Shown: one piece after another, positions 8,170 to 15,163 of the stretch
Layout of the letters: every line of letters starts with the position of its first letter
Position numbering within the stretch: the first letter of the stretch is position 1
From: Steroidobacteraceae bacterium
GTDB lineage: Bacteria; Pseudomonadota; Gammaproteobacteria; Steroidobacterales; Steroidobacteraceae
Length of the DNA stretch: 19,738 nt
Assembly (NCBI GenBank): GCA_025927665.1
Contig: JAICKZ010000011.1
Location: 1 to 19,738 of the forward strand
Reading direction: 5' to 3'
Position numbers and translations under genes: made by a program
The notes under the pieces: generated by a model
What the model saw: the letters and a program-made list of their open reading frames with translations, nothing else
Database searches by the model: none
Told to the model about the DNA's origin: nothing

Positions 8170-9084
8170 TTATTTCTTTTTTGCTTTCTTTTTGCTTGCT
8201 TTGGCCGGCTTCTTATTCTGCTTTTTCAGCTTCTTTGCTTCTTTCTTAAACTGTTTCTTCTCCAGCTTTTTTACCGATTTTTTGTCAACAGCTTTTGCAC
8301 TTTTTTCTTTTGTCTTTTTCTTTGCAATTTTCTTTTTTACTGCCACCTTAGTTACCACAAGCACTTTCTTCTTGATAGATTGTTTTACAACTTTGGGTTT
8401 CGCAACAGCGGGCTTTTTGAGCTCAACCGCTGCCTTAGGTTTGGGTGCTGCAAGCGCGGCTTCCATGCGTGCGGTGATTTGATCCAACTCGCCTTCGCCC
8501 TTGACGACTTTAAGCAAACCCAATTGTTTGTAATGATCGATCAATGGTTTGGTTTGCGATTGATAGACTTCTAAACGTTTGGTAATGACTTCTTCTTTGT
8601 CATCGGAACGTTGATACAACTCGCCATCACAGTGATCGCAATGACCGCCTTCTGGCAACGCAGTGACACTGAACACCTTGCCGCAGCTCTTGCATACGCG
8701 ACGACCCGCCAGACGCGTGATGAGTGACGCAGGCTTTACATCGAGCAACAACACTGACTCAAGGGGTTGACCAATTTCGTTGAGCAATGCGGATAATGCT
8801 GCCGCTTGTTCGCTATTACGTGGAAAGCCGTCGAGAATAAATCCATTAGTAGTATCGCCTTGTGTCAGGCGTTCACGAATCAATCCCAATACAATTTCGT
8901 CAGACACCAGCTGGCCCGCTTCCATCGCCGCTTTAGCTTTGATGCCTAATTCGGTTTGACGCTTGACTGCATCGCGCAACAAATCACCTGATGAGATCTG
9001 TGGTACACCAAATTTAGCCTGTAACCGTTGGGCTTGAGTGCCTTTTCCGGAACCCGGTGCACCAAGCAGAACAATGCGCATCAT
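8170..9084 (-). CDS. adk: Adenylate kinase with a zinc-type lid and a long lysine-rich tail
   Basis: Interconverts ATP + AMP and 2 ADP in the cytoplasm. The core of about 212 residues is complete: P-loop GAPGSGKGTQ (about 8-17), NMP-binding SSGDLLRDA, LDGFPRN near 86-92, and a lid with C-x2-C-x14-C-x2-C (CKSC...CDHC), the zinc-binding variant rather than the E. coli-type lid. The frame then continues in phase for about 92 residues with some 41 lysines, no arginine, and Ala/Val/Pro between, ending ASKKKAKKK; this resembles histone H1-like or AlgP-like tails. Start choice: AAAAGGGG directly abuts the first in-frame ATG (9093), so the ATG at 9084, nine bases after it, or 9081 is more likely. Core identity is certain; the role of the tail is unknown. 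Confidence 0.95.
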   Translation of the reverse strand: MMRIVLLGAPGSGKGTQAQRLQAKFGVPQISSGDLLRDAVKRQTELGIKAKAAMEAGQLVSDEIVLGLIRERLTQGDTTNGFILDGFPRNSEQAAALSALLNEIGQPLESVLLLDVKPASLITRLAGRRVCKSCGKVFSVTALPEGGHCDHCDGELYQRSDDKEEVITKRLEVYQSQTKPLIDHYKQLGLLKVVKGEGELDQITARMEAALAAPKPKAAVELKKPAVAKPKVVKQSIKKKVLVVTKVAVKKKIAKKKTKEKSAKAVDKKSVKKLEKKQFKKEAKKLKKQNKKPAKASKKKAKKK

Positions 9085-9184
9085 TGAAGCCATCCCCTTT
9101 TGTAAATCATTACCACTACCCTACCGAAATTTTACTGGATAAACAAATACAACACGAGAATGAACACGCTTCTTTGCACACACC

Positions 9185-10495
9185 TTAATGCTGCGGCATC
9201 CAAATACGGAACTCTCCGCTCAGATGCATCAAACTCATTAGATACAGTAAACCATCGTAGTAACGATTCTCGCCGGAAGGAATGGGCGTGTTCCATAACT
9301 CATCATCAAATTGTTTAGCCCGTGCGCGATCTGTTGCGGCAAGACCCGCCACTGCATTGGTACCTACCAAACCTGCAGGATGATCTTCATGAGTCAGACC
9401 AGGTTTGACAGGCAAGGGCTCACCTTCCAATGTAAAAACGGGTCCGTACTTTTCAATGTTTTGCCCAGCAAAAAATTGTTGAATGCGATCGCTCAGTTGT
9501 CGCTCAGTAATTGACTTGTGCCACCATGACCAATCTACGGACCAATTGCTTGCGGTACGCCACGCATCATAACCAAACACACCTGATTGCGAAAAACCAT
9601 TGGTGTGCGGTGTGCCATCGAAGTTTGCGTAAGTAGGCGCGAGGCCAGTTTCAGGATTGGTGGTCTTCACAAAGAAGTTACGACTGACTTCAGCTGCATG
9701 CAACCAAAATGCACGATCTTCGGCAGGTCCCCAACGTCCCCACAACTCGTAGAATGCCGGTAGATGATATGAAGGATCAGTAAACGGTTGCGGCATAATG
9801 CCCGGTACAAACAAAATCATTGCATCCTTTTCGCTGACTTCTGGGCCCACGCTACGTTCACCAAATTTTGTCGGACCGGTGATGACTGCACGATGTCGCA
9901 TTGCCGTGAGCAATTTGTTGGCTTGCGCATGATAATTGTAGATACCGTTGCCGTTGTGCCAACGATTGCCTGCGAAGAGTAACGCCATGGCGAAATATTC
10001 TTCGCCATCCGGTGCAGGCGTTTCTTCATTAGGCGTGCCATCGATTTTGCAAGACCACGAAAAATATCCGTAAGAAGGATGCTTGGGATCGGCGATATAC
10101 ATGTAAGTTTGTACCCAATTCCAGATGGCATCAAACTCAGCCTGCTTGTCGAGTTGCACCGCAATCATCATTCCATACGACATGCCTTCCGTGCGCACAT
10201 CATGATTGGCCCAATCCGTCACATACATCAATGGGCCATTCGCATTTTTACCTGCAGCAAATACCACCGCCTGTGTTTTCGTATCGCCGTGAAACAATTG
10301 CTCATACGCAGCGTCAATCTTTGCTTTGATATCTTTTTGTGAATGCCCATCTTCCGCCAACATATTGCGATACTTACCAGTCGCGTAGGCACCCGCATCC
10401 ACTATTGATGTGTCTTTTGCGATGCTCTCCAAGGCCGCAGCATTTAATATCAGTGCGATAATCAACGCGCAGTATTTTGTATTACTCATCAACAT
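9185..10495 (-). CDS. Secreted glycoside hydrolase family 8, xylan exo-oligoxylanase-like
   Basis: A signal peptide is visible (YCALIIALILNAAALESIA), so the enzyme is exported. The mature domain reads as GH8. Candidate acid E103 is in DVRTEGMSYGMM, a substrate-binding D163 in APDGEEYFAMAL, and candidate base D310 in FGYDAWRTASN. The stretch from RTEGMSYGMM through WNWVQTYMY to GYFSWSC...PAPDGEEYF resembles reducing-end xylose-releasing exo-oligoxylanases (Rex) more than endoglucanases such as BcsZ, and no bcs genes are nearby. The start at 10495 is chosen because GGAG lies eight bases before it; an upstream GTG at 10504 overlaps that ribosome site. The family is secure; the xylan specificity is inferred from remembered homologues. 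Confidence 0.85.
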   Translation of the reverse strand: MLMSNTKYCALIIALILNAAALESIAKDTSIVDAGAYATGKYRNMLAEDGHSQKDIKAKIDAAYEQLFHGDTKTQAVVFAAGKNANGPLMYVTDWANHDVRTEGMSYGMMIAVQLDKQAEFDAIWNWVQTYMYIADPKHPSYGYFSWSCKIDGTPNEETPAPDGEEYFAMALLFAGNRWHNGNGIYNYHAQANKLLTAMRHRAVITGPTKFGERSVGPEVSEKDAMILFVPGIMPQPFTDPSYHLPAFYELWGRWGPAEDRAFWLHAAEVSRNFFVKTTNPETGLAPTYANFDGTPHTNGFSQSGVFGYDAWRTASNWSVDWSWWHKSITERQLSDRIQQFFAGQNIEKYGPVFTLEGEPLPVKPGLTHEDHPAGLVGTNAVAGLAATDRARAKQFDDELWNTPIPSGENRYYDGLLYLMSLMHLSGEFRIWMPQH

Positions 10496-10643
10496 AGTCA
10501 GCACTCCACGCTTTGATTGCGCAGCTTTATAAAATCAACCTCGTAATCTTAGCACCGGTATCAATTCTGAAATTGCGATTGAACACTTCGCTCGGTGTTT
10601 ATAATTTGATTCGATGACTACGATATTAGTTTGTGATCGGCAT

Positions 10644-11321
10644 TCACTCGGGCATATCAATGTCCAATAAAAATCGCGTGTAAATTTCTGGCAATCGCGC
10701 CAGTATCTGTGTTTTGCCTTCGATAGCACTGCTTTCAATAATACGACGCAAGCTCGCTAAACTCAGTGCCTCTAATGCAGGCAATGAAACAGGTGCGTAA
10801 CTTAAATGCCAGGGTTCCGGCATCACGCCGCCGCGATTATTTCGGTTGGGCCTAAAAAAACAAAAGCGACTTGCGTTTTCATTTAGCCACGCAGTCAGCT
10901 TTGAAAAAATACCGGTCGTTGAATATTCACTTGGTACCAGTTGTACTCGATAACCTTCCGGTATCGTCGATTCATCAACTACATCAATATCAGAACCCCA
11001 ATGATGTCGACTGCCACCAGGAAGTGCTGACCAACTAAGAATTGCATCCAGCAGTTCATCAGGTGTTAACGAACTATGATCAAGTACCACACCTTCACGC
11101 GAGTTCAGGACGCGTTCGCCACGCCACTTGCGATTCCAAATTGCCAATTGCGTATCAAAGTCACGAAAGCCTGAGCGAATACCCAAACGAATATCGACCT
11201 GCGCTGCTGCATCTGCCATTGCCATAACGGAAGTGGCTACCGCGTAATGCACGACGCAACGAGGTTTCTCCAAAGTGACCACATGGGTTTGGGCGCGACC
11301 AGTAAGTTCTAACTCATTCAT
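10644..11321 (-). CDS. M15 (VanY-type) D,D-carboxypeptidase-like metallopeptidase
   Basis: Zinc peptidase fold of the VanY / D-Ala-D-Ala carboxypeptidase family. The ligand motif S-x-H-x3-G-x3-D is present as SRHHWGSDID (S104, H106, D113), and the second half as EPWH (E169 catalytic, H172 ligand). RSGFRDFDTQ near 49-58 corresponds to the conserved substrate-binding arginine segment. At 225 residues the catalytic domain is complete. There is no signal peptide or membrane anchor, and a TAA two codons upstream of the ATG rules out an N-terminal extension. It may therefore act on cytoplasmic murein fragments or be released by another route. It lies 150 bases upstream of the GH8 gene on the same strand; a shared function is not evident. 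Confidence 0.85.
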   Translation of the reverse strand: MNELELTGRAQTHVVTLEKPRCVVHYAVATSVMAMADAAAQVDIRLGIRSGFRDFDTQLAIWNRKWRGERVLNSREGVVLDHSSLTPDELLDAILSWSALPGGSRHHWGSDIDVVDESTIPEGYRVQLVPSEYSTTGIFSKLTAWLNENASRFCFFRPNRNNRGGVMPEPWHLSYAPVSLPALEALSLASLRRIIESSAIEGKTQILARLPEIYTRFLLDIDMPE

Positions 11322-11632
11322 TCTTTAAGCCGCTATTTATAGGCAGGCATAAACTGTTAACCCTAACAATCACTTAATAAAACCTATTAACATTGTTAGC
11401 TCAGCGGCGTCGGCGTAATTAGTTGACAAGCATTTAATATAATAGCCTGACTTAAGGCGCGTTGATCACAATTCAGGTTGAAAGCCAGTGTACATCAGGG
11501 AAGTGCATTAGAATATTACTTGATCGCTGCCATCCCTAACCTCTATGCTCCTGACGACAATGTCTCTGTAAAACGACCTTATGAATTTAGCAGAGGCTAC
11601 TTCAAGATAACGGCAATCTGATCATAAAACTT
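11322..11632. other. Intergenic region between divergent M15 peptidase and GGDEF-EAL genes
   Basis: These 311 bases contain no credible reading frame and no tRNA-like or known RNA structure. They should hold the promoters of both flanking genes. A perfect TATAAT occurs at 11438-11443 and a perfect TTGACA at 11423-11428, but they are only nine bases apart, so they cannot serve one sigma-70 promoter. The left part contains the nested inverted repeat listed separately. No ribosome site is visible before the GGDEF-EAL start codon. Confidence 0.6.
11363..11399. repeat. Nested AT-rich inverted repeat (possible operator or cruciform)
   Basis: Two stems are nested. The outer one is CTAACAAT (11363-11370) with ATTGTTAG (11392-11399). 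The inner one is TTAATA (11374-11379) with TATTAA (11385-11390), around a five-base loop. Three bases on one side and one on the other separate the stems, so 28 of 37 bases pair. It is not followed by a T-run and lies between divergent genes, so a terminator is unlikely. A protein binding site controlling one or both genes is possible. Confidence 0.5.
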
Positions 11633-13690
11633 ATGCCTTCATCTGAACCAACAAGTCACGTCCGCAATTTGACCGGGGGAACTCTCCTGGCATTGGCAGC
11701 AGCCATTGTTTGTCTCACCGTGGCTTTACTACTACATGCAAAATTGAATCAACAAATTGATCTACAAGTCTTGTTGTTAGGTGGAAGCGGTCTCGCCCTT
11801 GCGCTGGTCGCTGCATTAATGTCATGGCGCAAAGCGCGACGTTTGATTCGTCCTATTTCTGAACTGATTGATAGCGCAGAACGCATCGGCAACGGCAATT
11901 ACACTCATCCTTTGGAAGTAACTGGACGACATGAACTTGCACCGCTGGAAGAAGCGTTGGAGCAAATGCGTCAGAAACTGCGTCAGACGACCATCAACAC
12001 CAATTATCTCAGCACTGTATTAAACAGCATGAATGACACGGTGCTGGTCACTTCGCCAGATGGCGAGATCCGTAAAATCAATGCGGCGGCTGAGCGCTTA
12101 TTGGGATACAAGGAAGAAGAGCTACGTGGCAAAATGCTCAGCGACCTATTGCTACCAGGCAATCCCCCTGAGCCACACGATAGAGCGCCGCGTACCGTCG
12201 ATTTGCAAGAAACGGTCATTCGTACCGCCAGTGGTCAAACCATACCCGTTTCTATTTCTGGATCACAGATAGCCGCGGCGGATCCTTCGTTTCAAGGCGC
12301 CATTTATGTATTGCGTGACATCACCGAACGCAAACGCGCTGAACGTCGTATTCGTTATCTTGCGCGCTTCGATTCACTCACCAAACTGCCGAATCGCATG
12401 CAATTTCAACACATGTTGCAACAAGCCATTGCACGCGCACGACGTGCGGATTGTCTAGTTGCACTGTTATATCTCGATCTGGATCGTTTTAAAGAAATCA
12501 ATGATACTTTTGGTCATGAAGCGGGTGATCGCACGCTGGAAATTTTAAGTGAACGTTTGACGCGAGCGTTGCCCAAGGAAGCAGTACTGGGTCGTTTAGC
12601 GGGCGATGAGTTTGCAGTGTTTATCGAAGGTATTGAGCCACAGGAAGATGAACGCGCTACCACTGCGGCACTTGCGCGCATCGTACTTGCAGAAATCAGC
12701 AAAACCTTTTATGTGGGGCAACACGAGTTATATCTGACTGCCAGCATTGGTGTGGCCTTCTGTCCGCGTGATGCTGATAATGTAATTGATTTGATCCGTC
12801 ACGCTGATGCCGCGATGTATCACTCTAAACAAAGCAGTGGTAACACCTTTGCATTCTATTCACCCGACATGGATGCCGCCGCAGTGGAACGCTTGATGCT
12901 TAAAGCAAAATTGCGTCGAGCATTGGAACGCGATGAATTGGTCATGCTGTATCAACCGAAAGTCGATTTGCGCTCTGGTCTGGTGGTGGGAGGTGAGGCT
13001 TTGTTGCGCTGGCGCTTGCCTGGATACGGTGACATCTCGCCATCACAATTTATTCCGTTGGCTGAAGAAACCAGCTTGATTTTAAGTATCGGCGATTGGG
13101 TCATGAATCGTGTTTGTGACGATTACAAACGTTGGCTGAAAAGTCTCAGCAATCCTGGTCGCATTTCTATCAATTTGTCATTAAAGCAATTGAAGCAAAG
13201 TAGTTTTGTTACTCGCTGTCGCGCCATTTTCATGCAACATGAGTTATCACCCACCTCATTCGAACTGGAAATTACTGAAACGACGTTGATGCAAAATCCA
13301 AAGCGAACTATTAAATTATTGGATGAGTTATTCGCGATGGGATTGACGTTGTCCATTGATGATTTCGGCACTGGTTATTCATCATTGAGTTCCTTGCAGC
13401 AATTTCCAATCAGCACTTTAAAAATTGATCAATCCTTCGTCAAAGGCATTGTTGACGATCGTGACGATGCCACCATCGTTCGTACCATCATCGACATGGG
13501 TAAAAGCATGGAAATGGAAGTTGTTGCCGAAGGCGTCGAAACCAAGTCTCAATTGGATTACTTAAAATCGCACAATTGCCATTACGCTCAGGGCCGTTTG
13601 TTCGGCGATGCCATGAGCGCCGATGCTTTTCTCGCCATCATGGTAGCTCAGTCACAAGGGAAAGTTGCATTGGCAAGTTTGTTTGGTTAA
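11633..13690 (+). CDS. Membrane PAS-GGDEF-EAL cyclic-di-GMP signalling protein
   Basis: Probable bifunctional or switchable cyclic-di-GMP enzyme at the inner membrane. Order of parts over 685 residues: two membrane helices (about 15-36 and 45-65) with almost no periplasmic loop, HAMP-like linker (about 64-118), PAS domain (about 125-235), GGDEF domain with the active-site variant AGDEF (323-327), and EAL domain (EALLRW from 455). Downstream EAL motifs are intact: EITETTLM, DDFGTGYSSLSSL, IDQSFVKGI and EGVET, so phosphodiesterase activity is likely. AGDEF variants are often active cyclases. The inhibitory I-site RxxD is absent; PKEA occupies its place (314-317). The PAS domain would sense an unknown cytoplasmic signal. 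No ribosome site is visible, but an in-frame TAG upstream prevents extension. Confidence 0.93.
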   Translation: MPSSEPTSHVRNLTGGTLLALAAAIVCLTVALLLHAKLNQQIDLQVLLLGGSGLALALVAALMSWRKARRLIRPISELIDSAERIGNGNYTHPLEVTGRHELAPLEEALEQMRQKLRQTTINTNYLSTVLNSMNDTVLVTSPDGEIRKINAAAERLLGYKEEELRGKMLSDLLLPGNPPEPHDRAPRTVDLQETVIRTASGQTIPVSISGSQIAAADPSFQGAIYVLRDITERKRAERRIRYLARFDSLTKLPNRMQFQHMLQQAIARARRADCLVALLYLDLDRFKEINDTFGHEAGDRTLEILSERLTRALPKEAVLGRLAGDEFAVFIEGIEPQEDERATTAALARIVLAEISKTFYVGQHELYLTASIGVAFCPRDADNVIDLIRHADAAMYHSKQSSGNTFAFYSPDMDAAAVERLMLKAKLRRALERDELVMLYQPKVDLRSGLVVGGEALLRWRLPGYGDISPSQFIPLAEETSLILSIGDWVMNRVCDDYKRWLKSLSNPGRISINLSLKQLKQSSFVTRCRAIFMQHELSPTSFELEITETTLMQNPKRTIKLLDELFAMGLTLSIDDFGTGYSSLSSLQQFPISTLKIDQSFVKGIVDDRDDATIVRTIIDMGKSMEMEVVAEGVETKSQLDYLKSHNCHYAQGRLFGDAMSADAFLAIMVAQSQGKVALASLFG

Positions 13691-13853
13691 GTATGATGCA
13701 GCCTTGCTTGTTGCAATGACACCATCTAAATGATCCTATTTAGTAATGAAATTCGCTTAAATCAATTGGTTTGATTGCATCGAATAATGTAACAATCCAT
13801 GTAAAATTGGCTTAATCTTTTATGCCAACGCATCTGTTGTAATTAATTTTGAT

Positions 13854-15038
13854 GTGAATATCTCTCGCGCCATTCTTCATGTCGATATGGATGCATTCTA
13901 TGCATCCATCGAACAGCGTGATCGACCCGAACTTAAAGACAAGCCGGTGATTGTGGGTGGCACAGGTAATCGCGGCGTGGTGGCCGCAGCGAATTATGAG
14001 GTTCGTAAGTATGGCGTACATTCTGCCATGCCGATGCGCGAAGCATTGCAGCTATGTCCACAAGCAATATGTATTCAACCACGTATTGGTTACTATCAAA
14101 GTGTTTCGAAACAAATATTCAAAGTCTTCCATGAATTCACACCATTAGTAGAAGGCCTATCACTGGACGAAGCATTTTTGGATGTGACACATAGTCAATC
14201 CGCATTGGGCGAGGCAGAACATATCGCGCGCCGGATCAAGCATCTAATACGTGAGAGTACACAACTCACTGCATCTGTGGGCGTCGCCCCAAATAAATTG
14301 ATTGCAAAAATTGCATCCGATATGCGCAAGCCGGATGGCTTGATGGTTGTTCGCGAAGCAGAAGTTCATGCCGTACTCGATCCATTGCCCGTCTCGCGTT
14401 TGTTCGGCATCGGCAAAAAAACCTTACCGCGTTTGCAAGCGCTGGGCATTCATACATTCCGCGATTTACGCCTTGGCAATGAACATCAACTTGAACCCAT
14501 ATTTGGTCATTACACCGCGCAAGCACAAGCACGTGCTGGCGGAACTGATGATCGCCCCGTCGTTGCCGATTGGGATGAAAAACAAATTAGTAGTGAAACT
14601 ACTTTTGATACGGACATTGACGATTCACGACGACTGCATCGCGAATTGAATGCGCTAGCCGATAGAACGGCAACACGTCTGCGTGCCAAACAACTGCAAG
14701 CCGGCTGTGTTATCGTCAAAATTCGTCGCAGCGATTTCACTACTTACACTCGCCAGCAGCAACTGTCACCACCGACACAGGAAACACCGATTATTTTCAA
14801 CACCGCTAATTCATTATTGCGTGACTGGTTGCATCAACATCCGAATACTGATCTGCGTCTGCTAGGAGTGGGCGTATCGAACTTAAGTGAAGCGACGCAG
14901 TTAGAGTTATTTACCGCTTCGCAAACTATTCGTAATCGCAGCTTGGATTCCACTGTCGATCGCATTCGCGAGAAATTTGGTTCAGTGGCATTAACGCGTG
15001 GTGATATTTTGCCAGCTCAGAAACCGATCAAACGTTAA
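13854..15038 (+). CDS. dinB: DNA polymerase IV (Y-family translesion polymerase)
   Basis: Error-prone lesion-bypass polymerase. The first catalytic carboxylate region HVDMDAFYAS (D11) and the second, SLDEAFLD (D105, E106), are intact, as are AANYEVRKYGVHSAMPM and SVGVAPNKLIAKIASD. A GTG start at 13854 is required, because the first in-frame ATG would remove D11; no ribosome site is obvious. The sliding-clamp motif QLELF (about 349-353) is present but is followed by 41 more residues (LDSTVDRIREKFGS...), as in longer DinB proteins; E. coli DinB ends at this point. No LexA box (CTGT-N8-ACAG) was found in the 163-base upstream gap, so SOS control is not supported. Confidence 0.95.
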   Translation: MNISRAILHVDMDAFYASIEQRDRPELKDKPVIVGGTGNRGVVAAANYEVRKYGVHSAMPMREALQLCPQAICIQPRIGYYQSVSKQIFKVFHEFTPLVEGLSLDEAFLDVTHSQSALGEAEHIARRIKHLIRESTQLTASVGVAPNKLIAKIASDMRKPDGLMVVREAEVHAVLDPLPVSRLFGIGKKTLPRLQALGIHTFRDLRLGNEHQLEPIFGHYTAQAQARAGGTDDRPVVADWDEKQISSETTFDTDIDDSRRLHRELNALADRTATRLRAKQLQAGCVIVKIRRSDFTTYTRQQQLSPPTQETPIIFNTANSLLRDWLHQHPNTDLRLLGVGVSNLSEATQLELFTASQTIRNRSLDSTVDRIREKFGSVALTRGDILPAQKPIKR

Positions 15039-15163
15039 CAGCCCCGTTCCACTTGTCGCGGAGTTCGGTTTGCCACTTCAATACGCAAAATTAAAGCTGG
15101 TTTCGATCGATCATAGTAGTATTGCGCACTAACGACCAGCCAAACAAATACGAGAAGCTGCCC

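Noticed and set aside
8192..8482. Phenylalanine-rich reading frame on the plus strand
   Set aside because: It is the antisense shadow of the lysine codons (AAA/AAG) in the adk tail. The minus-strand frame is continuous with a conserved enzyme.
11423..11443. TTGACA followed by TATAAT as a strong promoter
   Set aside because: The two perfect boxes are only nine bases apart, far too close for a sigma-70 promoter. Neither has a good partner at 16-18 bases.
13731..13775. Two short inverted repeats (CTAAAT/ATTTAG and AATCAA/TTGATT) after the GGDEF-EAL gene
   Set aside because: Both are six-pair AT-rich stems without a T-run, so they do not make a convincing terminator and may be chance in an AT-rich gap.
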